Assembly (NCBI RefSeq): GCF_002368415.1
Contig: NZ_AP018290.1
Coordinates: 1 to 64,000, forward strand
Length of the DNA stretch: 64,000 nucleotides
Reading direction: 5' to 3'
Source of the DNA: Calothrix sp. NIES-4105
GTDB taxonomy: Bacteria; Cyanobacteriota; Cyanobacteriia; Cyanobacteriales; Nostocaceae
Of this stretch, positions 34,569 to 45,300 are shown in pieces; within the stretch, counting starts at the first letter, position 1; each line of letters starts with the position of its first letter. The translations under genes were made by a program, and so were the position numbers. The notes beneath the pieces were generated by a model, which had not been told where the DNA came from, made no database searches, and saw nothing but the letters and a program-made list of their open reading frames with translations.

Positions 34569-34790
34569 ACGTACTGCGGAAAGCCTAGCTTGGTAACAAG
34601 TTGGGTATGTAATGAATCTAGTCATGAGTTAATAGCTCATATTCATTGTATTAGGTTAGGGTAGACTACCTGCTTTATTCCTACTGCACTACGTTTCATG
34701 TGGTTGGTTCTACGAACCGCTTGCTACGGAAACGACTATAGAGGAGTACTGCGAAGTGAACGGTGAAATATTAGTATGAATAACGCGAAT
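34569..34790 (+). ncRNA. Candidate guide-like RNA downstream of the TnpB-like gene
   Basis: This non-coding stretch follows the TnpB-like stop directly. It contains hairpin material (GGTTC-TAC-GAACC at about 34704-34716; GAGTTAATAGCTC at about 34626-34638) and ends in GGTGAAATATTAGTATGAA. In IS605-type loci the guide RNA overlaps the 3' end of tnpB and the adjoining transposon end, which is this position. There is no direct evidence of transcription and no recognised scaffold consensus, so this is a context-based suggestion. Confidence 0.3.
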
Positions 34791-34860
34791 TACTACGTTT
34801 TATCGGCTACTCCCCACCTCCCCACCTCTATTCCCAAAAGCGTATTGAGGCAAGGGAGTA

Positions 34861-35605
34861 AAGCACAAAAACATAGAAGCTGTTGAATTATTGACGGTTG
34901 TGTAGGGGTTTGTAACTGGTGCGCTTGAGAGGAGGCAATGTTTTTTACTCTTGTGGGGACGCAGGTGGGGACACCCAAAACTGTTGCTACACAAAGAATC
35001 TTGGCATCTGTCCCCACCATGAATGAAAAAAAGAGTAAAAAAATAACGTCGGCGCCAAAATTAGAAATCAAAACCTACATCTCAAAAAAAAATCACAAAA
35101 TTCCGTGTTTAGGTGGGGAGGTTGGGACAAATCGTCTTAAATCTGTTCATAGCAAGGGTTAAAGCCTGTCCCCACCTCTGTCCCCACCTCTGTCCCCACC
35201 TCTGTTTTTACCAGTTCATGAAGCACAAAAATATTAGAGATGCTGTGAATATTGACGGTTGTATAGGGTTTATAGGTTCGGGTTGCAATATTTTTACTCT
35301 TGTGGGGACGCAGGTGGGGACGCAGGTGGGGACGCAGGTGGGGACGCAGGTGGGGACACCCAAAACTATTACTACACAAGCACCGGACAGCAATCTGTTT
35401 TCACCGTCCCCACCATGAATGCAAAAAAAAGTGAACTTAGGACGCAATCGCCAAAATTAGAAATCAAAACCTACATCTCAAAAAAAAATCATAAAATTCC
35501 GTGTTTAGGTGGGGAGGTTGGGACAAATCGTCTTAAATCTATTCATAGCAAGGGTTAAACCCTGTCCCCACCTCTGTCCCCACCTCTGTTTTTACCAGTT
35601 CATAA
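34861..35605. repeat. Two long tandem units with inverted 12-bp iteron-like arrays (candidate origin)
   Basis: A unit of about 360-385 bp occurs twice (34861-35218 and 35221-35605), with a third beginning. Each unit holds direct 12-mers GTGGGGACGCAG on the left: two in unit 1 from 34953, and five in unit 2 (35302, 35314, 35326, 35338, 35350). On the right are 12-mers TGTCCCCACCTC: three in unit 1 (35167, 35179, 35191) and two in unit 2 (35563, 35575). The two 12-mers share the core GGTGGGGAC in opposite orientation. Between them lie shared blocks such as AAAATTAGAAATCAAAACCT. Iterons of this kind bind replication initiators. A lone further match lies at 34810-34828. Confidence 0.8.
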
Positions 35606-35850
35606 AACACAACAATATTAGAGATGCCCGCTTGTTGATAGGGTCAATTTCTAGTTACTACCTCAAAAAATCAAATTTTTGAGATAGTAAATAGGCGCCA
35701 ACCCGGAACTATCCCAACGAGGCGAAAAAAACAGCATCAACACCTATAATAGTATTTATATACTATAATTACCTCTGTGAGAGAGCTGTATTTAATGAGG
35801 GTGCTAATAACCCTTAAAATCAGCAATGTAGATATCAAAACCGATATCAG

Positions 35851-36390
35851 ATGACTGAACAAAAAACACCGTCAAGTGAGATGATTCGAGTCCCTACTGT
35901 ACTAATTCCTATAGTAAGGGAACTATCAAGGCTACATCGAGAAGGACATACAATAGCGCTGTTACAAGTGTTAGAGGATGTAATTACCGAATTTGATAGC
36001 AATTCAGATATCGACTTGGCGCCCAGTAGTAAATCTGTAGAGAAGTTAGAGGAGCATCTAAATAAAATCGAATCGCAATTTACAACGAAGCTGGACGCAA
36101 TAGCTAAGTCACTCGAACAACTTACCCGTGCGGGCATCTCAAACAAAGGTAACTCGCAGCAGCGTCGTTCAAGTGCGTACAATCTCCATCACCAACCAAC
36201 CCTTGAACTGGAACCATTTACACATGAAAACCTAGCAAAGCGCCTGGGGTTAAATGCAAAAACTCTGTTGAAGGAACGGGAAAACCTAACCACCAAGGAA
36301 TTTATCAGTTATACCCGTAGCCGTGACCCGCGTCCAGTTGGGTGGGAATGGAAAGAAACTGAGCAGTTGTATCATCCCGTACCACAATAA
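35851..36390 (+). CDS. Plasmid-type DNA-binding protein with coiled coil
   Basis: This 179-residue protein has an N-terminal segment (RVPTVLIPIVRELSRLHREG) resembling the CopG-like opening of plasmid regulators. A helical coiled coil spans about residues 60-92 (VEKLEEHLNKIESQFTTKLD). A C-terminal domain (HENLAKRLGLNAKTLLKERE, then YTRSRDPRPVGWEW) looks like a helix-turn-helix plus a short basic/aromatic motif. It lies between the iteron array and the recombinase gene. I infer a replication or partition accessory factor that may bind the adjacent repeats. No catalytic motif is seen. Confidence 0.65.
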   Translation: MTEQKTPSSEMIRVPTVLIPIVRELSRLHREGHTIALLQVLEDVITEFDSNSDIDLAPSSKSVEKLEEHLNKIESQFTTKLDAIAKSLEQLTRAGISNKGNSQQRRSSAYNLHHQPTLELEPFTHENLAKRLGLNAKTLLKERENLTTKEFISYTRSRDPRPVGWEWKETEQLYHPVPQ

Positions 36391-36598
36391 AATCGTGCAG
36401 TTTGTCTATGCAACCATTTCAAGGCAAACAAAACCTTGGAGCATAAGTAAGGACAACATAAAATTGTGTGTCCCAAGTGCATCAGTGAAACCGGCGCCGC
36501 TGGGTTTTTCAGGAAGGTGTGGAGTGAGATGTTACGTATAGAGGTAGTTTCAGGGGATAATAGGTTACTAAAAGATTTATTATCGTCACCTAAGTTTT

Positions 36599-37567
36599 AT
36601 GGAAAGTCGCATAATCAAGGTTACTAACGAAATTCTACCCCCGGTATTTTACGATTTTCCGGCGCCGGATGTATTAACGCTCTTATTAGAGGACAAGCGC
36701 AGCGAAGCTACCCGCAAAGCTTACGACCAGGACATTAGACACTTCTTTGAAATAATGTTCAAGGTGGAGTCAAATGCTGACTATATTATTAGGTTTTTGG
36801 GATTGCCACAGCCGCGCGCGTTGGAACTTGTGGTACGGTACAAAGCTGCATTGATTAAGAAAAAACTTTCCGAGGCAACTATAAATAGGCGCCTTAGTGC
36901 ATTGCGCGCGTTAACCCATAAAGGTAGATTAATGGGAGTTTGTAACTACACACTCGAAGATATTAAAGGCGAGACGGTAATTCAATACAGAGATACCAGT
37001 GGAGTTACACCCGAAGAATTCAAACAAATACTATATACATGTGACTCAACCACCGCGAAGGGAGTTAGAGATTATGCAATACTACGGTTACTTTGGGACA
37101 ATGCCTTACGACGTGGTGAAATTGCAGCGTTAAAGATGGGTGATTTTGACCGTCGCAATAATAGATTATCAATACTTGGTAAAGGCAGAGGCAGTCAAAA
37201 AGAGAAGATTGATCTGACACCCAAAACTAAGGAAGCAATTTGTTTATGGTTAGCCTTTAGAGGATTAGCATCTACTAGTGACGCTCTATTTGTAGCACTG
37301 GATTTAAACACCCCAGGTCATCCCCTCACCGATGCGGGGATTGCCAAAATGGTACGAACGCGCGCGAAAAAAGCAAATATTGGTAAGCCCCTATCCCCCC
37401 ATAGAATTAGACACAGTGCAATAACAGCAGCACTCGACGCAGGGCAAAGCGTCCGCGAAGTACAGAAATTGAGCCGCCACAGCAATCTAGAAACTTTGAT
37501 GATCTACGACGATAACCGCCAACAACATCAGCTACAGGTGAGTAATGTCCTAGCTGATTTAGTTTAA
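36599..37567 (+). CDS. Tyrosine site-specific recombinase (XerC/D-like)
   Basis: The 322-residue enzyme has all catalytic residues: R171 in NALRRGE, K195 in LGKGRG, H268 and R271 in SPHRIRHSA, H294 in LSRHSN, and the nucleophile Y303 in MIYDDN. The N-terminal core-binding domain covers about residues 25-115 (ATRKAYDQDIRHFF). It probably resolves plasmid dimers or integrates/excises the element; no attachment site is identifiable. It is located between the iteron region and a long intergenic region rich in GTACC repeats (37754 on), which could be its target. Full length and apparently functional. Confidence 0.92.
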   Translation: MESRIIKVTNEILPPVFYDFPAPDVLTLLLEDKRSEATRKAYDQDIRHFFEIMFKVESNADYIIRFLGLPQPRALELVVRYKAALIKKKLSEATINRRLSALRALTHKGRLMGVCNYTLEDIKGETVIQYRDTSGVTPEEFKQILYTCDSTTAKGVRDYAILRLLWDNALRRGEIAALKMGDFDRRNNRLSILGKGRGSQKEKIDLTPKTKEAICLWLAFRGLASTSDALFVALDLNTPGHPLTDAGIAKMVRTRAKKANIGKPLSPHRIRHSAITAALDAGQSVREVQKLSRHSNLETLMIYDDNRQQHQLQVSNVLADLV

Positions 37568-38569
37568 AATGGGCGCCTACATTTTTACCGTGTGGGAACG
37601 CTTTTATTACTTATTAAAACTTATAAATTTTCTGTTACCTGTTGAGTATAGTACTGATGCACAAAATTTTTGGTACTGACATAAGTTTATTTGTCAATAA
37701 GAGATTAATAATATTACTTACCTAAAATATTGAACTAATTAAAACTCATAGCTGTACCAAAAAAAAGGGGCTTCGTACCCAAAAAAAGGGGCTTCGTACC
37801 TAAAAAAATGCTCAATTTTGTACCGAAAACAACGCGAAAAATGTTAAAGAGGGACATTAATTTTAGTTTCAGGTTGTTGACCTACACAAATTTTTAGCGT
37901 GGTACTGGTACGTCCAATCGAAAAAAATTTTTTTTTCTATAGAGACATAATATGTGCCTTTAAAAAAAAATTTTTTGAATTTTTTCTTTGTATCACGCCG
38001 TCCCCGGTACGATTTTTCTCTGCCACTTGGCACTTCTTCCAAGGCTCATACCTTAAACATTAGGTACAAAATAGTATCAAAAATGGGTACGATCTGCTTT
38101 TTTATGCCGTTTTTATACCTGACAAGTAGCGTCAACGTACCAGTGTGAGAATGGGTGCGTACCAGTTATTTTTTTATGAAAAAATCTGACTTTTATTTAA
38201 TACTAACTTTGCTTAAATATTGACTGTATTTTTTATATTTATAATTTAAAAATACAAATAAAAATACTAATTGTACCATCATAAAAATTGATATAAAATA
38301 TTAATTAAATATCAGAACGAGTATTGTACGAATGTAAACAATGACAAAAAATATTAATATCTTGGTACATGATTGGAAAGTATAATCTTTTCTTGAGGGT
38401 ATGGCGCCTGGGATTTTGCTGTCCCAAGGAAGGGGATTTTTTAGGATAGTAAAATACAATCTTGTTATAACACGCTCCTGTGTGTAGAAAAAATATTGCG
38501 GTTTTCAGGAATGAGATTTAATAGTAATGTAGTTGTTACATAATTTCCACAACAATCAGTAATATCACT
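37568..38569. other. 1-kb AT-rich non-coding region with many GTACC sites
   Basis: No credible gene is present. GTACC or its complement GGTAC occurs about fourteen times between 37670 and 38370, far above chance for a 5-mer in AT-rich DNA; part of this is a 21-bp tandem repeat listed separately. There are also long A and T runs (37921-37985) that would bend or melt easily. This could be a second origin, a partition site or recombination sites. Confidence 0.5.
37754..37824 (+). repeat. 21-bp tandem repeat GTACCNAAAAAAAGGGGCTTC
   Basis: GTACC starts at 37754, 37775, 37796 and 37820, so the first steps are 21 bases and the last 24. The units share a 7-8 base A run and GGGGCTTC, with the last one degenerate. 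A 21-bp spacing is two helical turns, typical for iterons bound by a replication or partition protein. Confidence 0.75.
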
Positions 38570-40787
38570 ATGACTGGACTGGAACCACTTGCCCTCAAAG
38601 TAGCTGAAGAAGGCGCGCTTCTGTTTGGCTGGTATCGTCGTCAAGTTTGCTTGGGATGGTGGAAGTAATTTAAACCTGGGCAAGAATATTCAGCAGATGA
38701 TTTTTAGTGCTTCTAAAAAATATGTGGAGAACTACGCGGAACGCCACGGTAAACTCAAAGTTTTGGGGATGCGCGAACCTGTCAAGCTTGAGGATGTGTA
38801 TACAGCAGTTCAGTTTCTAGGGGAAGAAGGAATTAAAGCGTTTGCTTCGATAGATAATTTAGAAGAAGCTTTTCGTAAGTCACAGACGCGCGGGTTTCAA
38901 TCAAAGTGTGAGAAACAAGACGGGCTTAAGGTAGCCAACTCTAAGCAATACTTGATGGTACTGGGACAACCTGGTGCTGGTAAATCTACATTTTTACGGC
39001 GCCTGGGTTTGGAAGCATTGAAGGGTAAGGAGGGTGGATACAAGCATGAATGTGTCCCGGTGTTTCTGGAACTAAAGCGATTTACCAAAAGTGAAATAAA
39101 TCTAGAAAAGGCAATAATTCAGGAATTAGAAAACTGTGGTTTTCCCAAACCAGATGATTCAGCTAAAAAACTTTTAGAGAAAGGAAAGTTATTAATATTA
39201 CTTGATGGTTTGGATGAAATACCAACTCAACAACTAGATAAAGCGATTACAACAATTCAAGATTTTGTTGATAAGCACTCACAAAACCGTTTTATTGCTT
39301 CGTGCCGTACAGCGGCTTATCGTAGTGGCTTTCAACGGTTTAACGACGTAGTAATGGCAGATTTTGATGACGAGCAAATCGAGCAATTTATTAATAATTG
39401 GTTTCAATCAGAGCAAGATAAGCATGTAGATACTGCCAAAAGATGCTGGGAACTGTTACAGCAACAAGAATATGATGCGACTAAAGAACTAGCACAAACA
39501 CCGCTATTGCTGACGTTACTATGTTTGGTATTTGATGACTCCCAAACCTTTCCTAAAAATCGAGCAGTGCTATATGGTGAAGCACTAGATGTTTTATTGA
39601 AAAAGTGGGCATCGGAGAAGAGAGTACAACGCGACCCCATCTATAAAGATTTAAGTTTGAAACTCGAAGAAATGATGCTGGCAGAAATTGCTAGCCATAA
39701 TTTTGTTGAGAATAAGCTATTTTTCAGTCAGCGCGAAGTAGAAGCACAAATTAGCAAGTTTCTAGTAGATAACTTGAATGCACCAAAACATCTAGATGCA
39801 AGCGTAATTTTAGAAGCGATTCAAATTCAACAGGGTATTTTAGTAGAACGTGCCAAAGATGTGCTTTCATTTTCTCACCTAACGCTGCAAGAGTATTTAA
39901 CTGCCCAATACATAGTGGACAATAATGGAATTGAAGAGTTGGTAAAACACGAACTTGCAAATACACGTTGGCGAGAAGTTTTTCTCTTGGTCGCAGGGTT
40001 AATGCGGGGTGGAACTGACCAATTATTACTTTTAATGGAAAAAGAGGCGCTTTCTTATATTAATACCCCTAAGTTACAAGCGTTGTTACGTTGGGCACAC
40101 GAACAAACTGCCGATTCTGTGGGTGATATTAAACCTGTGGATAAACGTGCATTTGCAATTGCCCACGCCCACGCCAACGTCATCACTAACGTCCACGTCA
40201 ACGTCCGCGCCAATCCCATCATCAACGCCTTCATCAACACCATCACTGACACCCAAGTAAACACCATCACTAACGCCCAAGTAAACACCAACGTCCGCGC
40301 CATCGCCAACGCCCGCGCTTATGGCAAACCCATTCCCATCACCACCATTACCTACACTGAAACTAAAGCCCAAGTCATCACAATTACCTACTCTAAAGCT
40401 GAAGTCATCAGCATCGAAATCCGCTGTCTTGATGCCGATGCCATCATTAAACTTATCAACTACGTTCACAACCTAGAGAATCTCAAAATATTCAATCAGA
40501 TAGACTTTACTGCGTTAATTGCCCAAATAAAAGAACTCCGAGCTAAAATTCCTGCTGAATTTGAATTACTGGAAGTGCATAAGTCCGAAGCTAAACACCT
40601 TATGGAAATATGGTTTCACGCTTTCAACCTTACCCCAGAAATGGTTAATTTATCTGGAAAAGAAATGGAAGCATTAGACAATTACCTCTATGCCAACCAC
40701 TTAATTATTGAGTGTAAAGATGCAGCAGTACGACTGGCGCCCAAAACTTGGGAAGGAATTGAACAGAGGATGTTTAAGATTAATTAG
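38570..40787 (+). pseudogene. NACHT NTPase, N-terminus separated by a one-base frameshift
   Basis: The family's usual N-terminus is present at ATG 38570 (MTGLEPLALKVAEEGALL), but the frame then stops. The rest (LAGIVVKFAWDGGSNLNLGK and on) is in the next frame from 38625. One extra T in the TTT at 38624-38626 explains this, so the ancestral gene ran 38570-40787. The NACHT NTPase has Walker A GQPGAGKS and Walker B LLILLDGLDE, then a winged-helix region (LSFSHLTLQEYLTAQYI). A low-complexity segment at about 39-40.3 kb on the protein map (NVITNVHVNVRANPIINAFI) replaces ordinary repeats. NACHT proteins are animal-like immune NTPases; bacterial ones act in antiphage defence. A TTG at 38625 could start a shortened protein. 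Confidence 0.85.
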
Positions 40788-40854
40788 TAAGGGTGGGAAA
40801 CCCTACCCATACTAATAATTAAGGTTTTTGTCGGCGCCGCTTTAATCACAGTTA

Positions 40855-41853
40855 TTATTGAGCGGTTGCTGGTTCTAGCAGTGCTTCTAGTTCTGCGAGT
40901 AAAGATTCGAGTTTCTTCTGTTTATCTGGGTTCTCCCAGACTTTGAATTTTCTAGCTTGTTTGTATGCTTCGTCTAAGCGGGTTTGTAGTTGAGGTTGTT
41001 TTGATTTGGGCTTTTTGGATAGTACCAGTTTACGCACGAATTGAAGTGACAATGACATGTCAATTGTGTTTTCTAGGAGTTCCTTTCTGTCTTCAAGTGA
41101 TTCTAATTTATTGATTTCCTTAGCTTTGGTATATTCTATTGTTCCGGTTCGCAGTGCTTCTAAAATTTCAGGATGTAGGTTTAATAGTGGTAGTCGATGT
41201 ACTCGGAATGCTTCTGGGGTTATTTTGGTTGTGGTCGCAAAGACTTCGTTAATAGTTTGCTTATCTTCCTCACGTACACTGCTGTCCGCAGCTTTACCAC
41301 GTTGTATGGTTGATAGTTTGTTGAGTATTGTTATTACTCCTTCTCGATTGGTTTTAAGTTTTAATGCTAGTAGGTCTAAGGTTCCCTCTGTTTCTTCGAG
41401 TAGATTTAAGTCTTCGCGCTGCAGGTTTTCGGTGAGGGTAAATTCTAATGCTTCCGAGTCGTTCATTTCTCGGATTATTGCGGGGACTTCTTTTAGACCT
41501 GCGTCAATTGCCGCGCGGTAACGTCTCTCTCCTGCTACTAGCTCATAGTTATCCCCTACTGGGCGTAATACTATATTTTGTAGTACTCCGTTTTTATTTA
41601 CTGAGTTAACTAGAGACTGCATTGCTTCGGGTTTAAAGTAGCGTCTGGGTTGGGGGGTTTTGGGTAGGACTATTTTATCCAGTGGCGCCACAAATATTGG
41701 TGCGGTGTTTGTAACTTCGGATGGTACTGGGGTTTTGGTGGCTGCGGTTGGTTTAGATGATGTTTTCTTCTTAGAAGCTGGCGCCTTTACTGCGGGTTTT
41801 GCTGTTCTTGCTGTTCCTGGTTTTGGTTCACCACCAATTTTTGCTGGACTCAT
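40855..41853 (-). CDS. parB: ParB-family partition protein (second paralogue)
   Basis: The 332-residue protein starts with a Lys/Ala/Pro-rich tail (residues 1-45). The ParB/Srx N-terminal domain follows: PQPRRYFKPEAMQSLVNSVN, the arginine box YELVAGERRYRAAIDAG, then TLTENLQREDLNLLEETEG. A helix-turn-helix lies at about 150-230, and the C-terminus is helical (dimerisation). ParB binds parS sites and, with CTP, spreads along DNA. No parA gene is adjacent; the ParA of the window is at 46323 with its own ParB, so this is an orphan or a specialised regulator. It converges with the NACHT gene. Confidence 0.92.
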   Translation of the reverse strand: MSPAKIGGEPKPGTARTAKPAVKAPASKKKTSSKPTAATKTPVPSEVTNTAPIFVAPLDKIVLPKTPQPRRYFKPEAMQSLVNSVNKNGVLQNIVLRPVGDNYELVAGERRYRAAIDAGLKEVPAIIREMNDSEALEFTLTENLQREDLNLLEETEGTLDLLALKLKTNREGVITILNKLSTIQRGKAADSSVREEDKQTINEVFATTTKITPEAFRVHRLPLLNLHPEILEALRTGTIEYTKAKEINKLESLEDRKELLENTIDMSLSLQFVRKLVLSKKPKSKQPQLQTRLDEAYKQARKFKVWENPDKQKKLESLLAELEALLEPATAQ

Positions 41854-42302
41854 AATTGTGTCTCCGGGTCGGGTTAGGGATGTGTTGTTAAAAAGTATTT
41901 ATACCTGCTTTTTCTTAACATACTTTTAATTAAATCATCCTCCGTACTCATGGATGATAGTAAATGGTTTAACTGTGAAGGCGCCTGTCAAGTTCTCGGA
42001 CGATGATTTTTTCTATAATTGGTAAATGTACTGAGGTTGATTATGTCCAAGCGTATAGGAAAGCGATAATATGAAACGTGAAAAATAGCACAGTAAAAGA
42101 CACTCTTGTGTAAGAGTTTTAAACTACAAGCCTTATTTGAAGACAGCCTGAGTATTAGTAGAGGTTGAGCCGAGATAACTGCGTTTGGGAAATTAAGGCT
42201 TGAAACGCATTTTTCTGGTTTAACTTCCATAGAAATAGCGTTACGGGTTGTTTGAATAGCTGTGTCAACGGGGTTGATATTATTTATAGTAATTGTATTT
42301 GT
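41854..42302. other. Intergenic, no gene supported
   Basis: This region contains the start of the minus-strand parB and the 3' side of the Roco gene. An 80-codon minus-strand frame (41988-42230) has improbable composition and no ribosome site. Nothing else is recognised. Confidence 0.4.
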
Positions 42303-45300
42303 TTACAACTCTTGAGTAATAACAGTTAAGAGGGGATTTTCAGGGTTGGACTCTTTAGCACTACAAACTAATTCTTTAAGCCATCCTTCAGCTGATGCTG
42401 TTTCTATTAAATTAAAGACAATTTCTTGTAAATTATCGCCTCCTGCAATTGAATCTAGATTTTTATCAAGTTCAAATGATAGTAATTGTTTTAATAAAAA
42501 TTTAGTAGGGTAAGCATCCATTAAAGCTTGCAAGAGTTTCTTACGCTGTTGTCCAGATAATTTATGAATAATTGTTGGATTTACATTTAATGATTTTTGT
42601 TTCTCTCTTTCTAATTCTTGTTGTAATGGTGTGTTTTGAGCTTGAGATTCTCGATATTCTAAGTCGCGCGATAAATTAACGTCGTCAATTAATCTGCGGA
42701 CATCTACGTCTTCATAGCTTTTTTCACACTCAACTGTATATCTACCATCTTTTAAACGTTTACGTAATTTTTCTAAGGGGTAAGTATTGGGGTTTTCAGT
42801 TCCTAGACATTGTATACAGTTACAAGGAACTAAAGTTTGATATTGCAAACGCTCAAAGGTTTGATTAATTTTATCTAATTCATGGGTGACAACCGCAAGT
42901 AGTTCTTTTTTACGGTTTCCAGAGACGCTAACCTTAATTTCTCGCTGATTGTAATTTTCAATGACAAGAGCGCGCGTTTCATCTTTGTTAAGGACAACAC
43001 CATTTTTCCAGACGAGTTTTTGGTTTTCAATCCAAGGGTGTGTTTCTACAATTAAGCGGGTGAGAATACCTTTGGGCATAAATTCGTATTTATACCGTAA
43101 AATCAAATTATAGGATTTATCCCAAGAATATTCGGGTTGCTCAATATCGAGTAGTTGGGGTGCAATGTAATTACCAGGACGGTTAGGAATTTGGTAGCAG
43201 AGTTTAAACCGCATCATTAATTGCAGCAGTTCATCCCGCATATTAGCATATTTGTTGTCTTGCCAAATATCAGCAAGATTTTCTTGAGTAAAACATCCTA
43301 GGTTTTGTTTAACAGTTTTGTTATCTAAAACTTTGTAAACCGCATTTGTACCCCATTCTGGTCTGAGAATAACGTAATGTTTCAGTGTGGAATCATCTTG
43401 AAAGTGTAAACAAACACCAAGGTCATGTAAATAGCGACTTAACCGCAGCATGTCTTGACGGTCAGTTAATTGATTAATTTCGCAAAGTCTATAATATTCA
43501 CTAAGCTCTAAATAATCGCGCGTTTGAGAATAGTTTTCTAAAGCTGAACGAACTCGCACCCAGAGTTTTGGTAAAGGTGATTTATCACCAACATGGGGAA
43601 GATTGCTGATATATTGTTTTATAGCTTGTTTGATTTCGGCTAAACCGCGATTTGTTTCTAAATTAGTTGCTAAAACTTCTTTTAAATTCGTAAATTCTCC
43701 ACGTAATTGACGTTCATTTACCTCAGTATTACGGTCTTGTTTTTCATTTTTAATAATCAAAACTGGACTACTATCGCTGAGAAGTTCGGCAACTTTCAAC
43801 CACCAGTAAAAATCTGTATTTTCTTTGCGGGTATCAGCAACTAAAGCATAAAGAGAACGTTTAGTGAGGAAAAATTGGTGAGTTTGGTGATAAATTTCCT
43901 GACCCCCAAAATCCCAGATATTAACACGAAATTCATGACCATTGTCAAGTGTAAATTTCCATTGAATGACATCAATACCTTCGGTTGACTTTTCATTTTG
44001 TTCAAGTGCATAGTTTTCATCTTCAATTTTCTTCGCTAAAGAGGTTTTTCCGGCGCCTCCTTCCCCTATAATTAATAATTTAGCTTCATAAAGAGGTTCT
44101 GTTTCTTTATGGTCTTGCACTCGGAAATAAAAATCAAGTATTTCCTTAACATCTCCCGGTTCTCCTGAAAATTTCTTTGCTCCTAAAATTTCTGGTGGAA
44201 TGGGAACTGGGTTTCCACGTAAGTCAAGTTTTTTAAGTTTGCTAAGTTTGGCTATTTCTGCTGGTATATTACTCAATTGATTATGGCTAAGGTCAATGGA
44301 TTGCAAGTTAACCAACTGCCCGATTTCTGCTAGTATATTACTTAGTTTATTGAAGCTGAGGTCGAGGAATTGTAAGTTAACTAACTGCACGATTTCTGCT
44401 GGTATATTACTCAATTTATTACCGTTGAGTTCGAGGGATTGTAAGTTAACCAACTGCACGATTTCTGCTGGTATATTACTCAGTTGATTATCACGGAGGT
44501 CGAGGGATTGTAAGTTAGCCAACTCCCCGATTTCTGCTGGTATATTACTCAGTTGATTAACGCGGAGGTAGAGGGATTGTAAGTTAACCAAATGCCCGAT
44601 TTCTGCTGGTATATTACTTAGTTCATTAAAGCCGAGGTCGAAGGATTGCAAGTTAACCAACTCCCCGATTTCTGCTGGTATATTACTCAGTTGATTATTG
44701 CTAAGTCTGAGGGATTGTAAGTTAACCAAATGCCCGATTTTTGCTGATATATTACTTAGTTTATTAAAGCTGAGGTCGAGGAATTGTAAGTTAACCAACT
44801 GCACGATTTCTGCTGGTATATTGCTCAGTTGATTACCGCTGAGGTCGAGGGATTGCAAGTTAACCAACTGCACGATTTCTGCTGGTATATTGCTCAGTTG
44901 ATTACCGCTGAGGTCGAGGAATTGTAAGTTAACCAACTGCCCGATTTCTGCTGGTATATTGCTCAGTTGATTACCGCTGAGGTCGAGGAATTGTAAGTTA
45001 ACCAACTGCCCGATTTCTGCTGGCATATTACTCAGTTGATTAAAGCGGAGGTCGAGGGATTTTAAGTTAACCAACTGCCCGATTTCTGCGGGTATATTAC
45101 TCAGTTGATTACTGTGAATTTTGAGGGATTGTAAGTTAACCAACTGCCCAATTTTTGCTGGTATATTACTTAGTTTATTAAAGCTGAGGTCGAGGGATTG
45201 TAAGTTAACCAACTGCCCAATTTTTGCTGGTATATTACTTAGTTTATTAAAGCTGAGGTCGAGGGATTGTAAGTTAACCAACTGCCCGATTTCTGCTGGT

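Noticed and set aside
35113-35558. Open frames within the iteron units, both strands
   Set aside because: They arise from in-frame 12-bp repeats (runs such as GTQVGTQVGT) and have no start signals.
37954-38148. Plus-strand frame in the GTACC region
   Set aside because: Low-complexity Phe/Lys start from homopolymers; no support.
41988-42230. Minus-strand 80-codon frame between parB and the Roco gene
   Set aside because: No ribosome site, no protein-like pattern.
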